From Candidatus Saccharimonadota bacterium (GTDB lineage Bacteria; Patescibacteriota; Saccharimonadia; Saccharimonadales; Saccharimonadaceae), in the NCBI GenBank assembly GCA_905372785.1, contig CAJPQG010000002.1, forward strand, positions 59,915 through 123,914: a stretch of DNA of 64,000 nucleotides. Reading direction: 5' to 3'. Every line of letters starts with the position of its first letter. The first letter of the stretch is position 1. Below, one piece after another: positions 18,020 to 27,167 of the stretch. Made by a program: the position numbers and the translations under genes. The notes beneath the pieces were generated by a model. The model was not told where the DNA came from and ran no database searches. It was given only the letters and a program-made list of their open reading frames with translations.

Positions 18020-18673
18020 TTAGCTATCGTAGCGCTCTAATCCAAGAATAATATCATCATAATAAAACCCTTGACGCTGCAAATATATAATGAATTTTTG
18101 CCGGTCCCCTGCGTAGCGTGCGGCTTTTTTAGCAATCACTTTATCTATTTCTTGCGTGTCACTGCGTCCTGATTCGGCCAGCACCTGCCGAACAAGCGGC
18201 TCAGCAATACCCTTTGCTCGCAGCTCGAGTGCAAGCTTCCGCTGGCTAACACCCTTGCGCTGATGACGATACGCAGCCCAATGCCGTGCAAATGCTGCAT
18301 CATCAATATAGCCTCTCTGCTCAAGCCGCTGATATACCCGATCAGCCAGCTCTTGTGGCACCCCTTGACGCACCACAACCTTGCCATCTCGCCGACGCAC
18401 TGGCCTATCATGCGTTTTCTTGCGCAGATATTCTCGTACTTCCTGGCCGCTGTGTGGACGCGACAGTAGCCAATCTAGTGTTTTAACATACAGCTTCCCA
18501 AACTGGCTCTCCTGCTCAAGTGCTGCAATATCTTCCTCGGTTAGCTCGTGGCCGACCTTCAGCCCCAGCTGCCCCACCTGAAACACGTCCAGGCTGAACC
18601 GATACCGCCCATCGATCATAATATTAACGCGGCCTTTGTTCTGCACTTGCTGAGTAATCGCGGTCACCTTCAT
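18020..18673 (-). CDS. recX: regulatory protein RecX
   Basis: RecA-filament modulator, located immediately downstream of recA. It shows the triple three-helix repeat architecture of RecX (LDWLLSRPHSGQEVREYLRKK; IDDAAFARHWAAYRHQRKGVSQRKLALELRAKGI; KKAARYAGDRQKFIIYLQRQGFYYDDI). Its 217 aa are typical of longer RecX proteins. TATACT ends 6 nt before the ATG with no SD: leaderless, so recX has its own promoter despite following recA. Confidence 0.92.
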   Translation of the reverse strand: MKVTAITQQVQNKGRVNIMIDGRYRFSLDVFQVGQLGLKVGHELTEEDIAALEQESQFGKLYVKTLDWLLSRPHSGQEVREYLRKKTHDRPVRRRDGKVVVRQGVPQELADRVYQRLEQRGYIDDAAFARHWAAYRHQRKGVSQRKLALELRAKGIAEPLVRQVLAESGRSDTQEIDKVIAKKAARYAGDRQKFIIYLQRQGFYYDDIILGLERYDS

Positions 18674-18742
18674 ACTTCTAGTATACGCGATCGATCAGCT
18701 ATGCGCGAGCGACGCAATCACTACCCATCAAGATAAAAGTAA

Positions 18743-18773
18743 ATGCACCCAGAGGATTTTCCTCCGGGTGCAT
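18743..18773 (-). terminator. intrinsic terminator of recA
   Basis: Hairpin ATGCACCC...GGGTGCAT with an inner AGGA/TCCT extension. On the minus strand it is followed by TTTACTTTTAT. Confidence 0.82.
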
Positions 18774-18792
18774 ACTATGGGCGTCCTCAAAG

Positions 18793-19830
18793 TTAGGCCT
18801 CGGCCTCTTTCACGAGCTCACGCACTTTAGTATCGATCTCTTGCAATACCTCTGGGTTTTCGCGCAAGTAAGCCTTTGCCTTATCGCGGCCTTGACCAAT
18901 CGTCTCATCATGGTATTTAAAGAATGCACCAGCTTTGCCAACAACGCCATGCTGCACGGCAAGGTCCAGAATATCCCCTTCCTTACTAATGCCCTGGTTG
19001 TACATAATGTCAAATTCTGCCGTACGGAATGGCGGTGCAATCTTATTCTTCACCACCTTTACGCGGGTGCGGTTTCCAACAATATCATCACCTACTTTAA
19101 TTTGGCTAATACGGCGAATATCGATACGCTGGCTTGCGTAAAACTTTAGTGCGTTACCACCGGTAGTCGTCTCTGGGTTACCGAACATTACACCGATCTT
19201 CATACGAATCTGGTTAATGAAGATAACAGTAGCCTTACTCTTATTAATAATGCCGGTCAATTTGCGCAAAGCCTGGCTCATCAGGCGAGCCTGAAGACCC
19301 ATGTGTGAGTCGCCCATATCACCATCAATCTCAGCCTGAGGCGTCAATGCTGCCACACTGTCTACCACAATTAAATCAACTGCATTTGAACGCACCAGCG
19401 TTTCAGCAATCTCAAGCGCCTGCTCACCATTATCTGGCTGCGAAACCAGCAGGTTTTCGGTGTCTACGCCAAGTTTTTTAGCATAGCTCGGATCCAGCGC
19501 GTGCTCAGCATCAATAAAGGCTGCAGTGCCGCCCTGCTTTTGAATCTCGGCAATAGCGTGTAACGTGAGAGTGGTCTTACCACTACTTTCTGGTCCATAA
19601 ATTTCAATAATACGGCCCTTTGGATACCCACCACCCAGTGCCAAATCTAAACTCAACGCTCCAGCTGGGATTACCTCAACATCTACCTTTTGAGCTTCAC
19701 CAAGTTTCATAATCGAGCCATCACCAAATTGTTTGGTAATCTGATCCATTGCCAAGCTAAGCGCTTTTTGCTTACCAGTGTCCACAGTTGCAGCCATATC
19801 AGGTTCGGTCTTCTTTTTTTTGTCCACCAT
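18793..19830 (-). CDS. recA: recombinase RecA
   Basis: ATP-dependent strand-exchange protein, 345 aa. Walker A GPESSGKT (79-86), LIVVDSVAALTP (Walker B) and loops L1/L2 (MGLQARLMSQALRKL, FGNPETTTGGNALKFYAS) are intact. SD GGAGG lies 8 nt before the ATG. A TATACT box about 40 nt upstream gives a conventional leader; I found no clear LexA box. Together with comEC and a prepilin in the window it fits natural transformation plus repair. Confidence 0.98.
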   Translation of the reverse strand: MVDKKKKTEPDMAATVDTGKQKALSLAMDQITKQFGDGSIMKLGEAQKVDVEVIPAGALSLDLALGGGYPKGRIIEIYGPESSGKTTLTLHAIAEIQKQGGTAAFIDAEHALDPSYAKKLGVDTENLLVSQPDNGEQALEIAETLVRSNAVDLIVVDSVAALTPQAEIDGDMGDSHMGLQARLMSQALRKLTGIINKSKATVIFINQIRMKIGVMFGNPETTTGGNALKFYASQRIDIRRISQIKVGDDIVGNRTRVKVVKNKIAPPFRTAEFDIMYNQGISKEGDILDLAVQHGVVGKAGAFFKYHDETIGQGRDKAKAYLRENPEVLQEIDTKVRELVKEAEA

Positions 19831-19950
19831 GTAAAATCCTCCAATTACACCTATGTTCTTCCTTCTAGTATACCACTCTGCCCTGGCAGCTCATAGCTTT
19901 GCGATATAGTTCTTGCCTCAGCAATTTGCAAAGCGTGCTACAATGAAGGG

Positions 19951-21027
19951 ATGAAACACTTACTTCACTCGCACCATCCATTCCGTATTTTTTGGTTTTC
20001 AGCTCTGCTTACGTTGGGGCTTGGCGCGTTTATTACAGCTCGCCTTGGTATTAGTGGCCTATGGCTATTTGCTATTTTAGTAGTGCTTGAAGTCACCTTT
20101 AGTTTTGACAACGCTATCATTAACAGTAAGGTGCTCTCGACCATGGGCCAAACCTGGCAGAAAGTCTTCCTAACGATTGGCATTTTTGTAGCGGTATTCA
20201 TTGTCCGCTTTATATTACCTATTCTGATTGTGATGATCGCCAGCGGCCACGACTTTATGAATGTCATCGACCTGGCGTTAAATAAACCATCAGAGTACGG
20301 CCATATCTTACACGAAGCTTCACCAATTATTGACGCTTTTGGTGGCGCCTTCTTGATTATGATCGGCCTCAGCTATTTCATAGATTACAATAAACGCGTC
20401 CACTGGATGCGACACATCGAGCCCCTGCTTGCTAAAGCCGGCCGCTTTGAAAACTTCAAAGTCTGCATCATGCTTGCTGCTGCAGCGCTGCTATATTTCA
20501 CCGTTGAGCCGCAACATCAGTCACTGGTGCTTATTTCAGCCGTACTAGGCATCTTGCTGCACATCGGCCTTGAGCTATTTGGCTCTTTCTTTCACGATGA
20601 TACCGCCGCGTCTATTAAAACTAAAACCGGCTGGGCAGCCTTTGCAAGCCTACTCTACCTAGAAGTACTCGATGCGAGCTTTAGTTTCGACGGAGTCATT
20701 GGCGCCTTCGCTATCACCAGCAACGTACTGCTCATTGTGGCTGGCCTTGGAGCAGGCGCCATCTGGGTACGATCGCTCACCGTTTACCTGCTTCGCACTG
20801 GTGTACTTGGCCGCTATAAATATCTTGAAAATGGTGCGCACTGGGCCATCCTGGCACTTGGCATTCTTATGTTTATTAAGCTCTTTCACATTGAGCTGCC
20901 AGAATGGGCGACCGGTGGATTAGGACTACTGTTCATCAGCCTAGCCGTAGGAAGCAGTATATGGGAGGCTAAAAAGCGCGAACAAGCTGCCCATACCGAA
21001 ACAGGTAGCCACTTACCCCCACAATAA
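19951..21027 (+). CDS. TerC/DUF475 family membrane protein
   Basis: 358 aa, about nine TM helices, with the duplicated acidic motif of the TerC superfamily (EVTFSFDNAI near residue 50 and DASFSFDGVIGAFA near 245). TerC-type proteins are linked to metal export or metal loading of secreted enzymes. The TACAAT box (19939-19944) ends 6 nt before the ATG, although AAGGG could also act as a close SD. Confidence 0.88.
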   Translation: MKHLLHSHHPFRIFWFSALLTLGLGAFITARLGISGLWLFAILVVLEVTFSFDNAIINSKVLSTMGQTWQKVFLTIGIFVAVFIVRFILPILIVMIASGHDFMNVIDLALNKPSEYGHILHEASPIIDAFGGAFLIMIGLSYFIDYNKRVHWMRHIEPLLAKAGRFENFKVCIMLAAAALLYFTVEPQHQSLVLISAVLGILLHIGLELFGSFFHDDTAASIKTKTGWAAFASLLYLEVLDASFSFDGVIGAFAITSNVLLIVAGLGAGAIWVRSLTVYLLRTGVLGRYKYLENGAHWAILALGILMFIKLFHIELPEWATGGLGLLFISLAVGSSIWEAKKREQAAHTETGSHLPPQ

Positions 21028-21048
21028 AAGTTTGCTATAATAGAACCA

Positions 21049-21450
21049 ATGAAGACCTACACAACCCAACGTGGTTTTACTGTTATCGAGCTTCTTGTAG
21101 TCGTTGTGCTATTTGCGGCTACTGGTACTATTTTTGCGTTCCAGTGGCAAGATCTACACGCTAATTTCCGCGATAATCAGCGCAAAACGGCTACTAATGC
21201 TATTCATTACAACCTCGAAAAAGTCTACCACCAAAAAAACGGCTACTATCCGGAGTTTATTAACGAAGACACCATGAACACTTTAGATAAAGGCCTACTA
21301 AAAGACCCCGAGGGTCGTAACATTGGTACTAAAGATTCGGATCTTCGCTACGAGCCTGTCGGCTGCGATGACGGCAAATGCTCTGGCTACACGCTCCGCG
21401 CCAAACTTGAAAAAGAAGCAGAATTCGTTAAGAAAAACGGCGACCAGTAA
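21049..21450 (+). CDS. type IV prepilin-like protein (pseudopilin)
   Basis: 133 aa. A class III signal peptide MKTYTTQRG|FTVIELLVVVV has the prepilin-peptidase site G9|F10 and the conserved Glu at +5, followed by one hydrophobic helix and a soluble C-terminal domain with a Cys pair (GCDDGKC). Probably a minor pilin or pilin of a type IV pilus, secreted to the surface. No assembly genes lie nearby. The TATAAT box (21036-21041) ends 7 nt before the ATG: leaderless. Confidence 0.9.
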   Translation: MKTYTTQRGFTVIELLVVVVLFAATGTIFAFQWQDLHANFRDNQRKTATNAIHYNLEKVYHQKNGYYPEFINEDTMNTLDKGLLKDPEGRNIGTKDSDLRYEPVGCDDGKCSGYTLRAKLEKEAEFVKKNGDQ

Positions 21451-21470
21451 TCGGTCGCCGTTCACTTTAT
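21436..21470 (+). terminator. terminator overlapping the prepilin stop codon
   Basis: 10-bp stem AACGGCGACC / GGTCGCCGTT whose loop contains the TAA stop. The downstream T-run is weak (TTCACTTTAT). Confidence 0.65.
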
Positions 21471-21500
21471 GCGTAAGTCTTTATTTACCTGCCCACTGCC

Positions 21501-22556
21501 CTAATCAAAGTCGACTTGGCGACGGCCTGGGGCTGCGGCTCCTGGCTCATCGGTATGTAGATGCATCTTACGCTGCTCTTCTGTGGAAAGAATTTCACCA
21601 TCAACCACTTCCTTCTTTGGAGGCTCTGGCTCCTCTATATAACCATCGTGAATTTCGTGGGTGCTGACCTCGTTGACCTCACTATTAGTTGGGAAAATAT
21701 TATCGTCCACTGGGCGACCATTCTTAAAGGCCTCAATCGCGTTATTCATAATTGCTACTGTGCGTTTTGGGTCGGCCACGTAGTGGAATTGGTAAGTTGT
21801 CTCATCACCTTCAGTACTCAGCCGAATTGAACCATAATCAAAAATCATCTGCAGCAACCCACTGCGAATATAACTGGCGTCTTCGATACTACCAAGACTT
21901 ACTGTTTGTTCACGGTGCGAGAAGAGGCTATACTGGATTTCTTGAATTACACTTTCGTTTGTGACAAAGAAGCGGTTCTGAAGATACACCCAAACCGCAA
22001 CAAAACCACCAAGTACCGCAATAATAATTAATAGCGCTAACGGGAAAAATAGGCCCTCCATTGCCGGCAACTCAATACCTGGAGTTAGCTGAGATAGTGT
22101 ATCGCTGTTAATAATAAAGAACGTCACTACCGCAACAATAAGCCCAACCACACCGAATGTCATTAAAATCGGGCGCAATAGCCCAATCGGGTGACGACGA
22201 ACGTCCAGCATCACATACTCGCCTTGGCTTAGGTTTAAAAATGGATACTCCTCACGCGAATTCTCATGCCGACGACGCACCTCTTCACTAATGGTAATTG
22301 GTGACGGTTCAAATGGACGACGGGCATGAATAATATCTGGTTCATTAGCATATTGACGGCGCAAAGCGGGATCAAAATTATGGCCGTTTGCACTTGTTGG
22401 TGCCTCTGTCACTAATGATTGAAGATTCGACTGCACTGACGATTCTGCCTGAGGTGGCTGCTCCGGTTGATAGTATAGCGGACGACCGTTGGTGTCGTAG
22501 GCATCCGGCTTGCGCGATGCCCGCGGCTCTTGTAGCGGTTGGTTCTCGTTGTTCAT
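21501..22556 (-). CDS. membrane protein with bacterial PH domain
   Basis: 351 aa. A long hydrophilic Pro/Gln-rich N-terminus (about 115 aa) is followed by two TM helices (about 130-150 and 168-193) and a bacterial PH-like domain (NRFFVTNESVIQEIQYSLFSHREQTVSLGSIEDASY...), then an acidic tail. It resembles YdbS/YdbT-type PH proteins (Pfam bPH_2). Role unknown. It is followed after 15 bp by ruvB on the same side, but transcription order is ruvB downstream. Confidence 0.82.
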   Translation of the reverse strand: MNNENQPLQEPRASRKPDAYDTNGRPLYYQPEQPPQAESSVQSNLQSLVTEAPTSANGHNFDPALRRQYANEPDIIHARRPFEPSPITISEEVRRRHENSREEYPFLNLSQGEYVMLDVRRHPIGLLRPILMTFGVVGLIVAVVTFFIINSDTLSQLTPGIELPAMEGLFFPLALLIIIAVLGGFVAVWVYLQNRFFVTNESVIQEIQYSLFSHREQTVSLGSIEDASYIRSGLLQMIFDYGSIRLSTEGDETTYQFHYVADPKRTVAIMNNAIEAFKNGRPVDDNIFPTNSEVNEVSTHEIHDGYIEEPEPPKKEVVDGEILSTEEQRKMHLHTDEPGAAAPGRRQVDFD

Positions 22557-22571
22557 ATTCCTATTATATCG

Positions 22572-23594
22572 CTATATTGCTGATTTTGCACGTTTGTTTT
22601 GTTTGATGTGCGCAATGGCCTGTGGCGTTACCCGGCGGCCACGCGGTGTACGCTCAATAAATCCAATCTGCAATAAATATGGCTCATAAAAATCTTCAAT
22701 TGTAGTAGCCTCATCACCAGTAAGTGCCGCAATAGTCGTTAAGCCCACTGGCCTGTCTCCGTACGTGGTATACATTTTCTCAAGCATCGCACGGTCAGCC
22801 GGGTCAAGCCCGTAGCGATCAACTTCAAGCATCGCAAGCGCAGCCGCTGCAACCTCTTTGGTGATTGCTCCATCGCCATGCACCTCGGCATAATCACGAA
22901 CACGCTTCAGCAGGCGGTTTGCAATACGTGGCGTTAATCGAGCCCGCGATGCGAGCAGCTCTGCCGCAATCTCATCAATACTATTTCCCAAAATCATTGC
23001 CGAGCGGCTAATAATTTGAGCAATTTCTGGTTCAGTGTAAAATTCCAGCCGATACATATGTCCGAACCGGTCACGTAACGGCGCAGCCAGGCTACCAGTG
23101 CGCGTCGTAGCTCCAATGATCGTAAATTTTGGCAAATCTAGCCGAACACTTCGCGCCGCCGGACCCTTGCCGATTACGATATCTATCTTGAAATCTTCCA
23201 TGGCAGAATACAACACCTCTTCCACCGCACGCCCAAGTCGGTGGATCTCATCGATAAATAGAATATCGCCATCCTCTAGGTTAGTGAGGATACTAGCCAG
23301 GTCGCCCGCCCGCTCAATTGCCGGGCCGGCGCTCACGCGCAAATTTACCCCCATCTGGTTTGCAATAACACTGGCCATGGTTGTCTTGCCAAGACCTGGA
23401 GGGCCATATAATAGCACATGGTCTACCGGCTCACCACGCTTCTTCGCTGCCGCAATTGCTAACCGCAAATTTTGCTTTAGCCGCTCCTGACCAATATAAT
23501 CATCAAACCGCTGCGGCCGGAGTGTCACCTCAATAGCCTGCTCGTCGGGCTCATCTGTATGCAATGATGTATCAACAATCCGTTCGATTGCCAT
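22572..23594 (-). CDS. ruvB: Holliday junction branch-migration ATPase RuvB
   Basis: AAA+ hexameric motor of RuvABC. Walker A GPPGLGKT (64-71), Walker B LFIDEIHR (about 112-119), sensor GATTRTG, arginine-finger region LRDRFG, C-terminal winged helix with RTPRGR. 340 aa, normal. An AGAGG SD precedes the ATG, and TATACT/TATAAT boxes in the 52-bp gap after ruvA suggest an extra promoter. Confidence 0.98.
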   Translation of the reverse strand: MAIERIVDTSLHTDEPDEQAIEVTLRPQRFDDYIGQERLKQNLRLAIAAAKKRGEPVDHVLLYGPPGLGKTTMASVIANQMGVNLRVSAGPAIERAGDLASILTNLEDGDILFIDEIHRLGRAVEEVLYSAMEDFKIDIVIGKGPAARSVRLDLPKFTIIGATTRTGSLAAPLRDRFGHMYRLEFYTEPEIAQIISRSAMILGNSIDEIAAELLASRARLTPRIANRLLKRVRDYAEVHGDGAITKEVAAAALAMLEVDRYGLDPADRAMLEKMYTTYGDRPVGLTTIAALTGDEATTIEDFYEPYLLQIGFIERTPRGRRVTPQAIAHIKQNKRAKSAI

Positions 23595-23646
23595 GTCTTG
23601 CCTCTTGATTATATGTAATATGCATCACTACTAGTATAACACGGGC

Positions 23647-24234
23647 TTATCGATCACGCGCACGCAGAGCCTGGGTAACACGGTCTGACGTCGAGAGGGC
23701 CGTATCAATACCACTAAGCGCTTTGGTTGCATCTGCTAGTGTATAACCCAGTGCCATCAGCGCTTCTAGCGCCTCATCTTCGGCAGCAGCTACCACAGGT
23801 TCACTGCTACTATCAACCCGGCCGTATGCGCTTGGAGCGCCAACTTTATCGCGCAGATCAACGACAACCCGCTCAGCTGTCTTTTTGCCAACGCCGCTCG
23901 CTTGCTGCACGTAAGCAATATCACTGGTGGCAATTGCATTACGAACTGCTTCAGCGCTGCCAAGGCTAAGCACCGCAAGTGCTGCTTTTGGCCCAACACC
24001 CTGCACAGAGATTAATAGCTCGAACAATTTCTTTGCCATCAAGCTTGAGAAGCCAAACAGCTCTTCGGCCTGCTCACGCACATGATGGTAGGTGTATATT
24101 TTAGCCGTATCATCAAGCTGCAATGCATCAAAGTCGTGCGCAGCTACGGCAACCTCGTAGCCAACGCCGTGCACATCGATGATCACCGTGCCCTCAAACT
24201 TCTCTGAAACAGTTCCGCGCAAATGTGCAATCAT
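23647..24234 (-). CDS. ruvA: Holliday junction-binding protein RuvA
   Basis: 195 aa with OB-fold N-terminus (MIAHLRGTVSEKFEG), two helix-hairpin-helix segments (LLISVQGVGPKAALAVLS and ASGVGKKTAERVVVDLRDK) and the C-terminal domain III that contacts RuvB (LEALMALGYTLADATKAL). It starts 5 nt after the PBP stop, with a GAGG SD inside the PBP C-terminus, so it is translationally coupled to the PBP gene. Confidence 0.97.
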   Translation of the reverse strand: MIAHLRGTVSEKFEGTVIIDVHGVGYEVAVAAHDFDALQLDDTAKIYTYHHVREQAEELFGFSSLMAKKLFELLISVQGVGPKAALAVLSLGSAEAVRNAIATSDIAYVQQASGVGKKTAERVVVDLRDKVGAPSAYGRVDSSSEPVVAAAEDEALEALMALGYTLADATKALSGIDTALSTSDRVTQALRARDR

Positions 24235-24239
24235 TACTG

Positions 24240-26600
24240 TTACCTCGTAGCTTCGGCTCCACCAGGGTCTGGTGCAGGAGTAGGTTGTCGTGGTGTTCCG
24301 GTATTATTACCGTTATTATTGCCACCAGTATTGCCCGTGTTGCCGTTGTCTCTTCCTGTATCACCCGAGCCATTACCATTATTATTGCCGCCGCCACGAA
24401 TTCGATCTCGACCGTTTCGTATCATCGTATCAATCCGCTCATTAAGGTTGCCACCTCGCTCGCGGCGCTCTTTCTCTTCAGCTTCCTTTTTAGCCTTGTC
24501 TTCAGCTTCCTTTTTAGCGTCTTCTTGCTTCTGTTTTTCTTCAGCTGCCTTGCGCTCTTGCTCTTCTTTCTCAGCCTGAGTATTACAGCGCTCCGTCGGC
24601 TTTGCGCTACTAATAAACACTTCCGTGCGTGTGTTACCGCCAGGATTTTCTGCAAGCGCGCCGTTCTTACAGACCAGGGCCTCAACGACGCCGCTCGGGC
24701 GAGTAAATTCAGGGTTAGTACTGCCAACGTAAGCAGTCATAGCCTGCTTCCAGATTGGTGCCGCCATATCAGCACCACCACTCACCATAACACGGTTGTC
24801 ATTATTGCCGACCCAGACACCTACGGTGATATCAGGTGTGTAGCCAATCGTCCACGCATCGCGGTTATCATCTGTCGTTCCTGTCTTAACAGCGACCTTC
24901 TTGCTACCAATAGCTAAACTGTTACCAAACATACCAGATCGAGCACTTTGATCAGATAAAATATTACTGAGTAGGTATGCCCCTTGGCTAGTGAGCACCG
25001 GAGAACGTTTCGTGCTATGCTGATAGATTTGTTTATGGAACTTATCGTTAATATCTGTTAGCGTCGTCGTCTCCTTATATTGACCACTGTCTGCATAGAC
25101 TGCATAGGCATTGGTCATTTCCAGCAGAGGAACTTCTGCCGAACCAATAGCCAGCGACAAACCATAGTGCGATGGAGCATCAAGCGTACTAATACCCTGT
25201 GACTGCGCCTGTTTTACCGCTGTAGTGATACCCACCTTTTGCAGCACCTTTACCGCCGGAATATTCAATGACCAGTCAAGTGCCTGACGAGCAGTCACAT
25301 CACCATAGTAACGCCGCGTTGCATTTTTAGGCGAATACCCGTTAATGTTAATAGCCTCATCTTTCAATATTGTTGCTGGGGTAATCGTACCATCCGCAAG
25401 ACCTTTACCATAGTAAATGGCCTTAAAGGTTGACCCTGGCTGACGCTTGGTGGTTGCCATGTTCACTTTACCCCAGTCTTCATTATTCCAGTCGGCACTA
25501 CCAACCAGCGCACGGATTTGGCCAGTCTTTGAGTCAAGCGCTACGGCGCTCGCGTTCGAACCACCAAGCCGACGAATATATGGCATTCGGTTAGCTACTG
25601 CTTGATTTAGAATCTTTTGCTGACCTAAATCAAGACTAGTTTTCACGGTGTAACCCGAACGCTTTACGTTTTCTTCACCAAACTTATTGTACAGCTCGCG
25701 GATAACCATCTGCGTGAAGTGTGGGGCAATATTGTTAAGCTCATCTTTGGCTTTATGGTAGGTGACTTTTGTCTGCATCGCCTCTGTCTTTTGCTGCTCA
25801 GTAATCATATTATTCTCTACCATGCGACGCAATACCGTTTGACGCTGACGATCAGTTAATTTCTCGTCCCCGGTAATCGGTGAATATGCAGTTGGTGCAG
25901 GCAACATACCAACAAGTGCTGAGCTCTCAGCCAACGTTAACTGAGCCGGCTCCTTGTGGTAGTAGTTACGACTAGCGTCAGCAATACCAAACGAGTTATT
26001 TCCGTAATACACCGAGTTCAGGTACATCGTCAAGATTTCATCCTTGCTATACCGCTGCTCAATCGCGATTGAGATCACCATCTCTTTAAACTTACGCACA
26101 AACGTACGGTCGTTGGTTAGCAGCGTGTTCTTTGCCAGCTGCTGAGTCAAGGTTGAACCACCATATGAAGTACCATCACGCGATAAAATATTACGCCCAA
26201 AGGCTAATATCACTGTCATCGGAGAAAACCCTCCGTGCTTGTAGAAATTCTTGTCTTCACTAGCAATCAAGGCGTTCTTCATCTCATTTGAGATTTTATC
26301 AAGAGGCACCATGTCTTTAACGCCTTCTTTACCTGTCTTGTAGAAGGCTTCACCGTTTTTATCTTGCAGTACAACTCCGGTATTGTTACGGTTCATCAGC
26401 CGCTCAGGGTCTGAAATGTCATTCATGTAGTAAATGTAAATACCAATACAAATTGCTAGCACTACCGCAAATGGCGAAAGAATAATAAGGGCTTTTTTCC
26501 ACCAGGGGAGTAATTTAAACCATGTCCAGCGGCCATGGATAAAGCGCAAAAACCGGCGCCAGGGTGATAATTTCTGAGTATATATTCCGCGTCGCTTCAT
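24240..26600 (-). CDS. class A penicillin-binding protein (PBP1A-like)
   Basis: 786 aa bifunctional peptidoglycan synthase. Cytosolic basic N-terminus, TM 37-58, then GT51 glycosyltransferase with catalytic E115 (SEDKNFYKHGG), GGSTLTQQLAKN and E181 (EQRYSKDEILTMYLN). The transpeptidase domain has S390 (STFK), SLN (444-446) and KTG (572-574). A Lys/Glu-rich helical segment (about 665-715) and a Gly/Asn-rich, then Pro-rich disordered tail follow. It sits between ruvC and ruvA, which are usually adjacent, and shares the operon. Confidence 0.96.
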   Translation of the reverse strand: MKRRGIYTQKLSPWRRFLRFIHGRWTWFKLLPWWKKALIILSPFAVVLAICIGIYIYYMNDISDPERLMNRNNTGVVLQDKNGEAFYKTGKEGVKDMVPLDKISNEMKNALIASEDKNFYKHGGFSPMTVILAFGRNILSRDGTSYGGSTLTQQLAKNTLLTNDRTFVRKFKEMVISIAIEQRYSKDEILTMYLNSVYYGNNSFGIADASRNYYHKEPAQLTLAESSALVGMLPAPTAYSPITGDEKLTDRQRQTVLRRMVENNMITEQQKTEAMQTKVTYHKAKDELNNIAPHFTQMVIRELYNKFGEENVKRSGYTVKTSLDLGQQKILNQAVANRMPYIRRLGGSNASAVALDSKTGQIRALVGSADWNNEDWGKVNMATTKRQPGSTFKAIYYGKGLADGTITPATILKDEAININGYSPKNATRRYYGDVTARQALDWSLNIPAVKVLQKVGITTAVKQAQSQGISTLDAPSHYGLSLAIGSAEVPLLEMTNAYAVYADSGQYKETTTLTDINDKFHKQIYQHSTKRSPVLTSQGAYLLSNILSDQSARSGMFGNSLAIGSKKVAVKTGTTDDNRDAWTIGYTPDITVGVWVGNNDNRVMVSGGADMAAPIWKQAMTAYVGSTNPEFTRPSGVVEALVCKNGALAENPGGNTRTEVFISSAKPTERCNTQAEKEEQERKAAEEKQKQEDAKKEAEDKAKKEAEEKERRERGGNLNERIDTMIRNGRDRIRGGGNNNGNGSGDTGRDNGNTGNTGGNNNGNNTGTPRQPTPAPDPGGAEATR

Positions 26601-26659
26601 AAGCAGTATTATACCGTGAAAACCTTCTTTTTACTAGCGAAGGCGCGGCACCACTATGG

Positions 26660-27142
26660 TTACGAAATGGCTGCGCGATGTGTCATATGGTGCGTCAGTG
26701 CCGCCGCCAGTGCATCTGCACAATCATCTGGCTTTGGCACTTCACGAAGCTTCAAATGAAGCCGCACCATCTCTTGGACCTGTTTTTTGTCCGCCTTACC
26801 GTATCCTGTTACCGTCTTTTTTATTTCATTTGGACTATATTCGACAATCGGTAGACCGTGCTTCCGGCCTGCAAGCATCGCCACACCGCGGGCTTGAGAT
26901 ACACTCATTGCAGTAGTCACATTTCGTGCAAAAAAGAGTTTTTCTATCGCCATGATATCAGGTTCAGTCTCTGTTATAATTTCCGTCAAGCTATCAAATA
27001 TATCTTCAAGGCGAATATCAATCGGTGTATGCGCTGGAGTGGTTACTACGCCAGCAGTCACGAGTCGCGGTGTTTGTTTAATGATGTCAATTACCCCAAA
27101 TCCTAAAATTCCGGTTCCAGGATCGATGCCAACAATGCGCAC
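26660..27142 (-). CDS. ruvC: Holliday junction resolvase RuvC
   Basis: 160-aa structure-specific endonuclease. Catalytic acidic residues are visible: D7 (GIDPGTG), E67 (IEKLFFARN) and the DDCAD cluster at 139-143. GTG start with AAGGA SD 7 nt upstream. It lies 25 bp after the lamin-tail gene in the same transcription direction and 59 bp before the PBP gene. Confidence 0.97.
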   Translation of the reverse strand: MRIVGIDPGTGILGFGVIDIIKQTPRLVTAGVVTTPAHTPIDIRLEDIFDSLTEIITETEPDIMAIEKLFFARNVTTAMSVSQARGVAMLAGRKHGLPIVEYSPNEIKKTVTGYGKADKKQVQEMVRLHLKLREVPKPDDCADALAAALTHHMTHRAAIS

Positions 27143-27167
27143 AGGTTAATCCTTTTTATTATTGAGC